Source: JALYYC01 sp963795805 (GTDB lineage: Bacteria > Chloroflexota > Dormibacteria > CF-121). From it: a stretch of 64,000 nt of DNA. Positions within the stretch are counted from its first letter, which is position 1. Each line of letters opens with the position of its first letter. A program made the translations under genes and the position numbers. Below, in pieces: positions 1-8,639 of the stretch. The DNA lies in assembly GCA_963795805.1 (NCBI GenBank), contig CAWCIV010000004.1, positions 744,001 through 808,000 on the forward strand. Direction: 5' to 3'. The notes beneath the pieces are model-generated. The model saw nothing but the letters and a program-made list of their open reading frames with translations. It did not search any database and was not told the origin of the DNA.

Positions 1-1
1 T

Positions 2-718
2 GAGGGCATCCTCGAAAAGGCAGCCATGGTGCTGGCGCAGATCACGGAGAACGTCTCCCTGGTCACCGCCCCTCAGGTCACCGAGGCGCGGATCAAACAC
101 ATCGACCTGGTCTCGCTGGAGGCGCAGTCGGCACTCATCATCCTGGTGCTCGAGGGCAATCTGATCAAGCAGCAGATCGTCAACCTCGAACATCCAATTT
201 CGCAGGACGACCTCAGCAAGATGGCCGCGATGCTCAACCGGAAGGTGCGCGGTCAGAGCGCGGACGAGCTCACCACGCGTCTCGCCCAATTGGGCACCGA
301 CCGCGGCGAGCAGCGGCGGATCCTGGAACGCCTTGTCGAGTCGATCAAAAACCATCAGGCCCAGCGGCAAACGGTGGTCCTGCACGACGGCGTCCGCAAC
401 CTGCTGCGTCACCCGGAGTTTGTCGAGGTCAACCGCCTGGAGGAGCTCCTCGAGTTGATCGAGCAGGGCGCCCAGCTTGCCGGGATCCTCCAGCAGGTCG
501 CCTTCGAGAAGGACGTCGAGATCATCATCGGCCGCGAGAATACGAGTAGCGGCCTGCGCGAATGCAGCCTGGTGCTGACCACGTATAAGATGGCGGATCG
601 TGTTCGGGGAACCGTGGGCGTCGTCGGCCCGACGCGGATGCGCTACGGGCAGATTGTGGCCCGCGTGCGGCTGGTCAGCCAGATGACCTCCGATGCGCTC
701 GCCAACCTGGGAAACTGA
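2..718 (+). CDS. hrcA: Heat-inducible transcription repressor HrcA (5' end outside window)
   Basis: The reading frame is open from the first bases, so this is the C-terminal ~238 residues of a protein usually near 340. The N-terminal winged helix is missing from the window. The visible part is the GAF-like and dimerisation region, with family patterns such as LVTAPQVTEARIKHIDLVSL near the start and GPTRMRYGQIVARVR near the end. HrcA represses groE and dnaK operons by binding CIRCE operators and is itself tuned by GroEL. It is followed directly by grpE and dnaJ, the common hrcA-grpE-dnaJ order, although dnaK is not here. Confidence 0.95.
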   Translation, partial: EGILEKAAMVLAQITENVSLVTAPQVTEARIKHIDLVSLEAQSALIILVLEGNLIKQQIVNLEHPISQDDLSKMAAMLNRKVRGQSADELTTRLAQLGTDRGEQRRILERLVESIKNHQAQRQTVVLHDGVRNLLRHPEFVEVNRLEELLELIEQGAQLAGILQQVAFEKDVEIIIGRENTSSGLRECSLVLTTYKMADRVRGTVGVVGPTRMRYGQIVARVRLVSQMTSDALANLGN

Positions 719-752
719 TTTGGCCGTGGATGGGGCGGGTAAGAAGCAAGAC

Positions 753-1325
753 ATGCCAAAAAGACAGGGCCCCCCGGAAACGGGAGACGAATTCGAGCAG
801 CGCCCGCGAGAACCGGTCGACCAGCGCGCCAGTGCGTCAGCCTCCACCGAGGTGGGCGAGGACGACGGGGCTCAGGCCGCCCGCGCTGAGGCCGAAGCGA
901 GCTTTGCCCGCTACCAACGGCTCGCCGCCGACTTCGAGAACTACAAGCGCCGCACCCGGCAGGAGCTCGCCGACCGGACCGAGTACGCCAACGAGGAGCT
1001 CCTGCGCAAGCTGCTGCCGATCCTCGACAACTTTCGCCGGGCTCTTGATCACACGCCACCGGGTGTGGACGCTGGGTGGCTCGAGGGGATCAGGTTGGTC
1101 GCTCGCCAGTTCGAGGCGGCCCTGGCGGCCCAGGGGCTGACCACCATCCCGGCACTGGGCGAAAAGTTCGACCCGTCCCAGCACGAGGCGATTGCCAGCC
1201 AGGAGACCGACGAGCAGGAGGAGGGCACCATCGTCGAAGAGATGCAGCCCGGCTACCGGCTTCATGACCGGGTGTTACGTCCAACCCTGGTCAAGGTCGC
1301 CCAGCCGCCTGCGTTGAACTCCTAG
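753..1325 (+). CDS. grpE: Nucleotide exchange factor GrpE
   Basis: A protein of about 190 residues with an acidic, low-complexity N-terminus, a long coiled coil (AEASFARYQRLAADFENYKR region) and the C-terminal beta domain ending in GYRLHDRVLRPTLVKVA, the GrpE signature. GrpE drives ADP release from DnaK in the cytoplasm. The start is uncertain: ATG 753 is used here, but TTG 720 and GTG 726 lie in the same frame just after the hrcA stop. It lies 34 bases after hrcA and one base before dnaJ, so the three genes are almost certainly one heat-shock operon. Confidence 0.95.
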   Translation: MPKRQGPPETGDEFEQRPREPVDQRASASASTEVGEDDGAQAARAEAEASFARYQRLAADFENYKRRTRQELADRTEYANEELLRKLLPILDNFRRALDHTPPGVDAGWLEGIRLVARQFEAALAAQGLTTIPALGEKFDPSQHEAIASQETDEQEEGTIVEEMQPGYRLHDRVLRPTLVKVAQPPALNS

Positions 1326-1326
1326 C

Positions 1327-2448
1327 GTGGCAATCAAGCGGGACTACTACGAGGTCCTTGGCGTCGGCCGGAATGCGAGCCCGGAGGAGCTCAAGCGTGC
1401 CTATCGCAAGCTGGCCCTTCAGTTTCACCCCGACCGGAATCCCGACGACCCCCAGGCTGAATCGCGCTTCAAGGAGGTCAACGAGGCCTACGAGGTCCTG
1501 AGCGACCAATCGAAGCGTCAGCGCTACGACACCTTCGGCCATGCCGGCACCCAGGGGTCGGGCTTTGACTTCGGCGGCGCCGGGTTCGGGGGCAGCGTCA
1601 ACGACATCTTCGACATGTTCTTCGGCGCGGCGGCGGGCCAGCGCACTCGGACCGGTCCCCGCCGGGGCGCGGATCTCCGCCTCGACCTTACGATCGCGTT
1701 CGAGGATGCCGTCTTTGGGATCGAGCGGGAGCTGACCATCCCCCGGGCCGAAGCCTGTACCACCTGCCAGGGAAGCGGGGCGGAACCGGGAAGCTCGGCG
1801 CAGACCTGCTCGCAGTGCCGGGGAAGCGGCCAGGTGCGACGCGCCAGCCAGTCGATCTTCGGCCAGATCGTGAACGTCGCGGCCTGCCCGCGCTGCAACG
1901 GCGAGGGCCGGGTGATCGAAAAGCCCTGTCGCAAGTGCGCCGGCAGCGGTCACCTGCCCGGTGAAAAGAAGGTTCGGGTCAACATCCCGGCCGGCGTCGA
2001 CACCGGGTCGCAGATCAGGCTCTCGGGTGAGGGTGAGCTCGGTCCTCGCAACGGGCAGCCGGGCGACCTCTACATCGTGATCCATGTCAAGTCCCACGCC
2101 GTTCTCCGGCGCAACGGCACGGACGTCGTCTACGAGTTACCCTTGAGTGTCGCCCAGGCGGCGCTCGGCGACACGGTCGAAATTCCCACCGTTGACGGCC
2201 CCGAGACCCTCGAGATCCCTGCCGGCACGCAGTACGGGAAGACCTTCCGCGTGCATGGTCGAGGCATCCCGCACCTCCGCTCCGGCCGGCGCGGGGATCA
2301 GATCATCTACGTTCGGGTCGTGATCCCGACCAACCTCACCGAGGAGCAGAAGACCGCGTTGCGCCAGCTCGGCGGCGTCAGCGGCAAGCCGCAGCACATC
2401 GAGAAGGGCTTCTTCGACAAGTTCAAGCACGCGATCGGCCTCGAATAA
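1327..2448 (+). CDS. dnaJ: Chaperone DnaJ, type I Hsp40
   Basis: 373 residues with the full DnaJ architecture. The J domain opens with RDYYEVLGV and contains the HPD tripeptide (FHPDRNPDD). A Gly/Phe-rich linker follows, then four zinc-finger motifs (CTTCQGSG, CSQCRGSG, CPRCNGEG, CRKCAGSG) and the C-terminal substrate-binding domains. It stimulates the DnaK ATPase and delivers unfolded clients. The start is GTG at 1327, one base after the grpE stop, which implies translational coupling. Length and motifs are those of an intact gene. Confidence 0.97.
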   Translation: MAIKRDYYEVLGVGRNASPEELKRAYRKLALQFHPDRNPDDPQAESRFKEVNEAYEVLSDQSKRQRYDTFGHAGTQGSGFDFGGAGFGGSVNDIFDMFFGAAAGQRTRTGPRRGADLRLDLTIAFEDAVFGIERELTIPRAEACTTCQGSGAEPGSSAQTCSQCRGSGQVRRASQSIFGQIVNVAACPRCNGEGRVIEKPCRKCAGSGHLPGEKKVRVNIPAGVDTGSQIRLSGEGELGPRNGQPGDLYIVIHVKSHAVLRRNGTDVVYELPLSVAQAALGDTVEIPTVDGPETLEIPAGTQYGKTFRVHGRGIPHLRSGRRGDQIIYVRVVIPTNLTEEQKTALRQLGGVSGKPQHIEKGFFDKFKHAIGLE

Positions 2449-2457
2449 ACTTAGCCG

Positions 2458-2658
2458 GTGTCGATGCCGCTGCGGCTGTTGCTCGGCCTCGGCCTCGCCG
2501 CGACGGTCCTCGTCGTCATCCTCGGGCCGGCCTGGAGGGGGAGTTTCTACCGGAGCTGGGTCAAGCCGCGATTGGTGGCGTTCGGCATCATCGTGGTGTT
2601 TTTAGCGACCGTGTCCTATCTGTACCGCGTGGTCAATGCGCTGCGGGCTCACGGATGA
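2458..2658 (+). CDS. Small two-helix membrane protein, unknown function
   Basis: A 66-residue protein with two hydrophobic helices, about residues 5-22 and 40-58, separated by a basic, aromatic stretch (WRGSFYRSWVKPR). No family is recognised. It starts with GTG 2458 (ATG 2464 is an alternative), 9 bases after dnaJ, and its stop overlaps the ATG of the next gene (ATGA at 2655). It is therefore co-transcribed with the chaperone genes and the ferredoxin. A membrane location is predicted; the role is unknown. Confidence 0.7.
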   Translation: MSMPLRLLLGLGLAATVLVVILGPAWRGSFYRSWVKPRLVAFGIIVVFLATVSYLYRVVNALRAHG

Positions 2659-2921
2659 GCCGTCGACATCGCGTCACCTTCCTTCCGAGTGGCACCACGG
2701 TCGACGTGGGCGAGGATGAGGGCGTTCTCGCGGCCGGGCTGGAGGCCGGGGTCCACCTCGCCTTCGATTGCCGGAAGGGCCGCTGCAAGACGTGCATGGT
2801 CCGGGTGGATGGGATCATCGACCAGTCGGATGCCTGGTTGATCAGCTCCAGGGAGCTGGCTGAAGGGTACGCGCTGATCTGTGTCGGGAGGCCTCGGAGC
2901 GACCTGACGGTCCACGCGTGA
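2655..2921 (+). CDS. [2Fe-2S] ferredoxin-like protein
   Basis: 88 residues matching the plant-type ferredoxin fold. The cluster ligands fit the C-x4-C-x2-C pattern (DCRKGRCKTC), with a distal fourth cysteine in ALICVGRP. Such proteins carry single electrons. The redox partner cannot be told from the neighbours, because no reductase is adjacent. It overlaps the preceding small membrane protein by 4 bases and precedes the CvpA-protease gene by 7 bases, so it sits within the hrcA-led transcript. Confidence 0.88.
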   Translation: MSRRHRVTFLPSGTTVDVGEDEGVLAAGLEAGVHLAFDCRKGRCKTCMVRVDGIIDQSDAWLISSRELAEGYALICVGRPRSDLTVHA

Positions 2922-2928
2922 CTCGCTG

Positions 2929-4107
2929 ATGCGCTTTACACTCCTGGACCTGGCGATCGTGATCGCCGTCCTGTTTGCCATCGGGAGCGGGTACCGGCGA
3001 GGCTTCTGGCTGTCCCTGGCCCAGTACGCCGGGCTGGTCGTCGGCGTCGTGGTCGGCGCCGCCCTCGTCCCGGTCGTCACGGACGCGCTCCACGTGACCG
3101 GGGCAACCTCGCGCTCGATTGGCGGCGTCATTGTCCTCGTCGTCGTGGGCGCCATCGGGAGCAGCATCGGCTACGCCGTGGGCGAGCCGATCCGGCTCCG
3201 GGTCCTCGCGCGCCCCGATCACGGCCGCAGAGACAGCCTATTCGGAGCGCTGTTTTCCGCCGTCGCCCTGCTCTCGGTGACCTGGTTCATCGGGCTGAGC
3301 CTCGCCCGCGGGCCCAGCCCCGACCTGGCTCAGGCGATCCAGCGTTCAATCGTTCTTCGCGGGCTCGACTCGATTGCCCCGCGGCCGCCGGGCTTCCTCG
3401 CCCACGTCGAGGGGATTCTGTCCGGCGTTCAGTTCCCGTCGGCATTTTCCGGGCTTGAGCCGCTCTTCCCCTCCGCGCAACCCGTTCCGCCGTCGGCCGA
3501 CACGCCCGGCATCCGGGCCGCGGCCGGGGTCACCTACAAGATCAGCGGGTACGGGTGTGGCGGCATCGTCTTCGGCAGCGGGTTTCCGATCGGGCCAAAC
3601 CTCGTCCTGACGAACGCCCATGTGGTGGCGGGCACGCAGGGCACGACGGTGAGGACCCCGACGGGCCGCACGCTCGGCGCCCGGGTGATCCTCTTCGACC
3701 CGAATCGAGATGTAGCCATCCTGTCCGTGCCGCGTCTGGGCGCCACGCCGCTGGCGATGGCAGCGGCCGCGCGTGGCACCGCCGGGGCCGCGATCGGGTA
3801 TCCGGGCGGCGGCAACGAAGTCGTCGTTCCCGCCGTCGTCGACGGGGAGGTCCAGGCGGAGGGACGTGACATCTATAGCCAGAACCCCGTGATTCGCCAC
3901 ATCTGGATCATGGAGGCCGACGTCAAGCCCGGCAACTCGGGTGGTCCCCTGGTCGATCAGAATGGCTTGCTTCTCGGCGTCGTCTTCGCCGCCTCAACCA
4001 GCCAGCCGGGACAGTCCTACGCCCTGACCGACGCCGAGGTGCAGCCGGATATCGCGGCCGCTGAGGGCCGGCAGGCCGCCGTCAGCGTAGGGGACTGCGC
4101 CCTCTAA
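2929..4107 (+). CDS. CvpA-type membrane domain fused to a trypsin-like serine protease (MarP-like)
   Basis: 392 residues. The first ~165 hold about four membrane helices of the CvpA type. From ~190 there is a trypsin-fold protease with a visible triad: His231 in TNAHVV, Asp261 in NRDVAIL and Ser337 in KPGNSGGPLV. This architecture matches MarP (Rv3671c), a membrane-anchored extracytoplasmic protease needed by mycobacteria under acid and oxidative stress. Two cysteines (YGCGG near 206 and GDCAL at the end) could form a disulfide. The stress role here is inferred from the family and from the position after the chaperone genes. Confidence 0.88.
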   Translation: MRFTLLDLAIVIAVLFAIGSGYRRGFWLSLAQYAGLVVGVVVGAALVPVVTDALHVTGATSRSIGGVIVLVVVGAIGSSIGYAVGEPIRLRVLARPDHGRRDSLFGALFSAVALLSVTWFIGLSLARGPSPDLAQAIQRSIVLRGLDSIAPRPPGFLAHVEGILSGVQFPSAFSGLEPLFPSAQPVPPSADTPGIRAAAGVTYKISGYGCGGIVFGSGFPIGPNLVLTNAHVVAGTQGTTVRTPTGRTLGARVILFDPNRDVAILSVPRLGATPLAMAAAARGTAGAAIGYPGGGNEVVVPAVVDGEVQAEGRDIYSQNPVIRHIWIMEADVKPGNSGGPLVDQNGLLLGVVFAASTSQPGQSYALTDAEVQPDIAAAEGRQAAVSVGDCAL

Positions 4108-4118
4108 GCTATCGGCAG

Positions 4119-5333
4119 ATGAAATCGCCCATCGACCGACCAGGCGATCGGCCGAATGAGCAGCGGGGCCCCTCCTGGAGGGAGCTCCTCCGTCCGTTGG
4201 AGATCCTGGTCTATCTGTTGATTGCGGTCGCCATCGTCGAGCTCTACATCCGCGCCTCGTATCTGGTCACCCACCTCTTCAGCGTCCTGCTTCTCTTTGT
4301 CTTCGGCGCCATCATTGCCCTCCTGCTCACGCCGGTCGTCGACGGCATGGAGACTGTGGCCATCTTCCGGAAGCGGCGCGGCCTGGCCGCGATCGCGCTC
4401 CTGGTCGTCCTCCTCGCGGTGATCGCGGCCATTGTGGCGCTGGTCACCCCCTCGCTCGTCGCCCAGGCGAAAGCGCTGCCGGCCCTGCTGAGTAAAGGCC
4501 AGGCGTTGCTCGCCGACCTCCAGTCGCAGCTCGACAGCCATGGGATCCCCTTGCAGGTGCAGCTTCCGACCGGAAGCCCTGCCAACGGTGCCGTCATCGG
4601 ATCGGCCATCGGCATCCTGGGCGGGACGCTCACGACGGTGATCGATATCCTCCTCGTGACCGTCATCTCGATCTACTTCCTGGCTCAGGGCCGCGAGTTG
4701 ATCGCCGCCGCTCGGAAGCTCTTTCCCGGTCACCACGAGGTCTATGACTTCATCCTCCTGGCGATCGGGACCACCATGGGCGGATACGCGCGAGGCCAGC
4801 TGATCATGTCGGTCGGTATGGGCCTCTACACCGGGATCGGCATGAGCCTGGTGGGTGTCCGCTACGCCATCGTGCTCGGCATCCTGACCTTTTTTCTGGA
4901 GTTCATTCCACTGGTCGGCGCACCGGTCGGCATGGCGCTCGCCGTCGTGGTGGCGCTCTTCCAGAGTCCACTGACCGCGCTGCTGGCCGCGATTGTGGGC
5001 GTCGGAGGCCACGCGCTCGAGGCCTATATCATTGGCCCTCGCGTCAGCGGCCATGCCACGCGGCTGCACCCCCTGGCGGCCATGGGCGCCCTGCTGATCG
5101 GCGCCGAGCTCGGCGGCGTCCTGGGGGCGCTCTTTGCCGTGCCGGTGGCCGCCCTAGCCAACGTCTTTCTCGGCGCGATCTATCGAGCCGGCCGAGGCCA
5201 GGAAGCCCTGACGACCAGCGAGGACGGCGTCGTCAAGCCGGTGGCACTGCCCCGCCTTGGCGAGGAGATCGGCGAGGTCAAGGACGAAGGTCCCCTTGAA
5301 GGCGAGGTCCCCCACACCGCCGGCGAATCCTAG
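4119..5333 (+). CDS. AI-2E / PerM-family membrane transporter
   Basis: 404 residues with about eight membrane helices and the family's conserved C-terminal half: a GGYARGQL segment, then FFLEFIPLVGAPVG, then a GPRVSGHATRLHP-type segment before the last helices. The PF01594 family includes AI-2 exporters (TqsA), Na+/H+ antiporters and many proteins of unknown cargo, so no substrate is assigned. The C-terminal ~50 residues are hydrophilic and acidic. It is the last + gene of the first block and converges on the respiratory operon with only 20 bases between stops. Confidence 0.85.
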   Translation: MKSPIDRPGDRPNEQRGPSWRELLRPLEILVYLLIAVAIVELYIRASYLVTHLFSVLLLFVFGAIIALLLTPVVDGMETVAIFRKRRGLAAIALLVVLLAVIAAIVALVTPSLVAQAKALPALLSKGQALLADLQSQLDSHGIPLQVQLPTGSPANGAVIGSAIGILGGTLTTVIDILLVTVISIYFLAQGRELIAAARKLFPGHHEVYDFILLAIGTTMGGYARGQLIMSVGMGLYTGIGMSLVGVRYAIVLGILTFFLEFIPLVGAPVGMALAVVVALFQSPLTALLAAIVGVGGHALEAYIIGPRVSGHATRLHPLAAMGALLIGAELGGVLGALFAVPVAALANVFLGAIYRAGRGQEALTTSEDGVVKPVALPRLGEEIGEVKDEGPLEGEVPHTAGES

Positions 5334-5353
5334 CCGCAGCAAGCCGGCCCAGC

Positions 5354-6730
5354 TTACGGGCTGCTTTGTGGTGCCGGACTCGGGTGAGGTTGTTGAATGT
5401 CTTGCTGTCCCTGGATCTGCATCTGGCCCGCGATCAGATCGGGGGCGCGACCGTTCTCGCGGATATACGCCATGGTGACGATCATCGCCATCGTGAGTAC
5501 GGTCATGACCATCAGCAGGCGCTGTTCCCCACGTCGGGCAGTGCCCCAGATCACACCCGGCAGACCTCGCAGGTACCAGACGACGGCCGCGATCGCGATC
5601 AGGGTGTAGGTCATCAAGGCCAGCACCTTCCATGGGATCATCGCTCCCAGCGGGTTGATCAGCCCACCGTCCCAGAATGGCCGGTTCAGACCGGCGGCGA
5701 GCACCTGGTCGTAGGTGAACGCGAGGTGATACGGCATCGCGGCCAGCAGTGTGGTCAGCACCATTCCAACCGACATCAGCTTCAGGAGCCCGGCGCCCCT
5801 GGCGTCGTCGGTTCGAAGCCGCCGCGCAAAGTAGAACGTCGCCACCAGGAACATCACGCCGAGCAGGGTGATCTGCCAGAGGAACACCGTGCTCAGCGTC
5901 CCCATCATCATCTTGTACCAGCTGCCGTAGGTGTGGAGCTGGATCTCTTTCGCGTAGGAGTAGCCGATCACCGGCTGCAGCAGGGTCATCGCGACGCCCC
6001 AGAGCAGCCCGAAGCTCCCCGCCCAGTCGTAGAACGCCTTGTCCTCGGCCGACTTCGCGCGTAGGAACTTGATGGCGCAGAAGCCGCCGAAGGCGAACCC
6101 GATGTAGGCGAGATTGCCGACCGTGCGATGGACCGTCAGGGGATAGGAGGTGGGATTGAGGACCAGCCGGATTGGGTTGGCCGGGTTGGTCGGGGTCAGC
6201 ATGTAGCTGGCGAGGATGTCGATCATGTACACCTGGATGAAGGAGGCGATGGCCAGCAAGCCACCGATCGCCATGTGGACGGCCTTGAATCCGCGCAGCG
6301 GGTCCCAGGTGTAATACCAGAGGTACGCCAGGCTGACCTGGAGCACGAAGGACCAGGCCTCGATGAAGAGCGGCCACCAGGCGATCGTCACGATCGTGGT
6401 CCAGAAGTGGCCCCAGAACCCCACCAGGAGGACGGTGATGAGCAGGATGGCAATGGTGGAGCTGATGCTGAAATAGACCGTCATGAAGCGGCCGAGGCCG
6501 TGGGCCAGCCGATCGTAGCGTGGGCGCTGGCGCATGTAGCCAAGCCACTCGATGGCGGGGCCGATCTCGCCGGCGCCGCTGATCAATCCGGCGATCAGAA
6601 TATGGACCGAAAAGAGGCTGCCGATCGCCGCCCGGGCGGCGATGCTGTTGTTGCCCTGTGGTGCCGCGGAGGGCAGCTGCGTCGCGAGCACGTGGAAGAT
6701 CGGGGTGATCACCGCGATCAGGGCGTTCAC
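5354..6730 (-). CDS. Cytochrome bd-like quinol oxidase subunit I homologue (copy 1)
   Basis: A 458-residue polytopic membrane protein with about nine or more helices. The N-terminal helix carries a histidine (SVHIL) in the position of the CydA heme ligand, followed by RYDRLAHGLGRF and a YMLTP turn, all echoed in the paralogue at 8640-9902. The GRQPW motif and Q-loop of true CydA are not evident, and no cydB is present. It may therefore be a heme-b quinol-reactive partner of the cytochrome b/Rieske pair rather than an oxidase. The ATG overlaps the cytochrome b stop (ATGA, 6727-6730). It is the last gene of the operon. Confidence 0.72.
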   Translation of the reverse strand: MNALIAVITPIFHVLATQLPSAAPQGNNSIAARAAIGSLFSVHILIAGLISGAGEIGPAIEWLGYMRQRPRYDRLAHGLGRFMTVYFSISSTIAILLITVLLVGFWGHFWTTIVTIAWWPLFIEAWSFVLQVSLAYLWYYTWDPLRGFKAVHMAIGGLLAIASFIQVYMIDILASYMLTPTNPANPIRLVLNPTSYPLTVHRTVGNLAYIGFAFGGFCAIKFLRAKSAEDKAFYDWAGSFGLLWGVAMTLLQPVIGYSYAKEIQLHTYGSWYKMMMGTLSTVFLWQITLLGVMFLVATFYFARRLRTDDARGAGLLKLMSVGMVLTTLLAAMPYHLAFTYDQVLAAGLNRPFWDGGLINPLGAMIPWKVLALMTYTLIAIAAVVWYLRGLPGVIWGTARRGEQRLLMVMTVLTMAMIVTMAYIRENGRAPDLIAGQMQIQGQQDIQQPHPSPAPQSSP

Positions 6731-7893
6731 AGGTTGAAGAGCCGCCCGGAGCCGAGCAGGGTGAGGATGACGATGAAGAGGATCGCGAAGGCCCCCGGCA
6801 CCATCACCGCCGGTCGCTCGAAGGGATTTCGCTCACTGTCGCGGTCGATGAAGGGAAGCGCCAGCAACAGCAGGACCCCGCCGGCCGGGAGGACGAGCAC
6901 CAGCGGAATCAATTGCTTCGGCACCAGCACCAGCAGCTGATCGAGGGGAAGGTAAAACCACTCCGGGACGGGCGTGTAGGTCGTCGTCGCCGGATCGGCA
7001 ACCGCTTCGAGCGGAGCGCCGATGACGACCGCCAGGACAAAGATCAGGATCACCAGTCCGGCACTGACGACGCCGTCCTTGAAGGTCTGATGGGGATAGA
7101 AGTCCTCGGTTTCCAGCGGCGCCGCCCAGAGGTCGTCTGAGGGCGTGGCAGGATAGGGCGGTTCGATCCGCCGCTGCGGCGGGGCGGGCGGCACGTTGAC
7201 CCCCTCTCGCGACCGATAGGCTCCCCGGTAGTTGACGTAGGAACCGAACTCCCCGTGCTTTCGAAGCAAGGCCAGGTGGGCGCCGATCAGCGGGAAGAGG
7301 ATCGCAGGTAGCAACCAGACGTGGATGCCGAAGGTTCGGACGAGCGTGACGGGGCCGAGTGCATCGCCGCCTCGCCAGAGCGCCCGGATGAAGGATCCGA
7401 TGAACGGCGTATACGCGGGGATGTTGGTGACCACCACGGCCGTCCAGTAGGCGGCCTCATCCCAGGGAAGAAAGGCGCCCGTGATCGCCATCCCGAGGAC
7501 CAGGACAAAAAGGCCGACCCCGGTCACCCAGTTGAGCTCGCGCGGCCGCTTGTAGGAGCCCGAGAAAAACGTGCGGACCATATGTAACCCGATCACGAAC
7601 AGCAGGATGTACGCCGACCAGAGGTGGATGCCGCGGACGATGGAGCCGAATGCGTCGTGTTGCCTGACGTAATTCAGGCTCTCCCAGGCCTCCTTCACCG
7701 ACGGGACGTAGAGCAGGGTCAGGAAGATACCGGTGACCAATTGCAGGATGATCAGGACGAGAGTGGCGCTACCCAGCGTGTAGAACCACGCGCCCCTGAC
7801 CGGGACCGCCTCGTAGAGGCCTTTGCGCAGCAGGCTTCGGACGGCGGTGCGCTCGTCAAACCAGTTGAAGCCGTGTACGACCCAGGAGGGCAT
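6727..7893 (-). CDS. Cytochrome b, b6 plus subunit-IV fusion, of a bc-type complex
   Basis: 388 residues. The N-terminal half has the two heme histidine pairs: H-x13-H in HLWSAYILLFVIGLH and a second pair spaced by 14 residues (GIHVWLLP to IGAHLAL), the cytochrome b6 spacing. The C-terminal half is subunit IV-like, with the quinol-site variant PEWF and three further helices. Together with the adjacent Rieske gene it should form the quinol-oxidising core of a bc-type complex. ATG 7893 is chosen because a strong GGAGGAG Shine-Dalgarno lies just upstream; it is 4 bases after the Rieske stop. No cytochrome c1 or f gene is present. Confidence 0.9.
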   Translation of the reverse strand: MPSWVVHGFNWFDERTAVRSLLRKGLYEAVPVRGAWFYTLGSATLVLIILQLVTGIFLTLLYVPSVKEAWESLNYVRQHDAFGSIVRGIHLWSAYILLFVIGLHMVRTFFSGSYKRPRELNWVTGVGLFVLVLGMAITGAFLPWDEAAYWTAVVVTNIPAYTPFIGSFIRALWRGGDALGPVTLVRTFGIHVWLLPAILFPLIGAHLALLRKHGEFGSYVNYRGAYRSREGVNVPPAPPQRRIEPPYPATPSDDLWAAPLETEDFYPHQTFKDGVVSAGLVILIFVLAVVIGAPLEAVADPATTTYTPVPEWFYLPLDQLLVLVPKQLIPLVLVLPAGGVLLLLALPFIDRDSERNPFERPAVMVPGAFAILFIVILTLLGSGRLFNL

Positions 7894-7897
7894 CGGC

Positions 7898-8389
7898 TCA
7901 GATCTCCTCCGTGAAGCGGTTCTCGACGTAGAGCGTCGTGCCGTCGATCCGGTGCACATATTCCGGCAGCGGTTTGGGCGGCGGACCCCCCACGTTCTGC
8001 CCCGTGATGTCGTAGAGGCCGCCGTGACATGGGCAGAGGAACTGTCGCAGGCTGCTCTCCCACCGCACGGGACACATCATGTGGCTACACACGTTCGAAA
8101 GGACCTTCGTCTGTCCGTTCACTTTGACCACGTAGACCGCCTGCTTGACCTCCGGGACGGGCCACGCGTTCTGGGGGAAGGCGACCTCGAACTTGGTCGG
8201 CTCACCCTCCGGAACGCCCGCGATGTCCCCCACCATCCGCTCGACGACCGCCTGCCGGCGAAAGAGCGGCGAGAGAAGGAATCCGACGATGGGAATGCCC
8301 AGGGCGAGGCCGACGACCGCCCCTGCCACCTGGGTGCCGAGGATGCCGAACTGCCGGCGGGTCAGCCGCCGCGAGTCAGGACGCGCCAT
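7898..8389 (-). CDS. Rieske iron-sulfur protein
   Basis: 163 residues with an N-terminal twin-arginine-like stretch (RRLTRRQFGILG) and one membrane anchor. The C-terminal Rieske domain shows both cluster boxes, CSHMMC and CPCHGG, which include the two Cys and two His ligands and the disulfide cysteines. It accepts an electron from quinol at the cytochrome b Qo site. ATG 8389 lies inside the 3' end of the small membrane gene upstream (14-base overlap). Longer upstream in-frame sequence is out of character and was excluded. Confidence 0.93.
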   Translation of the reverse strand: MARPDSRRLTRRQFGILGTQVAGAVVGLALGIPIVGFLLSPLFRRQAVVERMVGDIAGVPEGEPTKFEVAFPQNAWPVPEVKQAVYVVKVNGQTKVLSNVCSHMMCPVRWESSLRQFLCPCHGGLYDITGQNVGGPPPKPLPEYVHRIDGTTLYVENRFTEEI

Positions 8390-8612
8390 AACGGATAAAC
8401 CCATAGAGCACGCCGGCGGTGCCCAGGATGAATAACAACAGCACCAGGGTCGTCGCCGCTCCAACCAACCAGAAGGTCAGAACCGAATCATGGCGCTGCT
8501 GCCGAAACCAGCGCCGGAGCCCGGCCACGATGATCCCGCTCAGGGTCAGCGCCAGGCCGATCATGATGGCGCTGACCAGGGCGAGGTAAAAAAACGTCTG
8601 CAGGCTACCCAT
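8376..8612 (-). CDS. Small two-helix membrane protein of the bc/bd-like operon
   Basis: 78 residues with a helix at about 5-30, a basic loop (RRWFRQQRHD) and a second helix at about 46-70. No family is recognised. Its position between the bd-like subunit and the Rieske gene, with the stop overlapping the Rieske start by 14 bases, suggests it is a structural small subunit of the same membrane complex. It lies 27 bases downstream of the bd-like gene. The role as a subunit is inferred from position alone. Confidence 0.65.
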   Translation of the reverse strand: MGSLQTFFYLALVSAIMIGLALTLSGIIVAGLRRWFRQQRHDSVLTFWLVGAATTLVLLLFILGTAGVLYGFIRYGAS

Positions 8613-8639
8613 CCGACCGGCCTCCGTTCGCCAGGCCGT

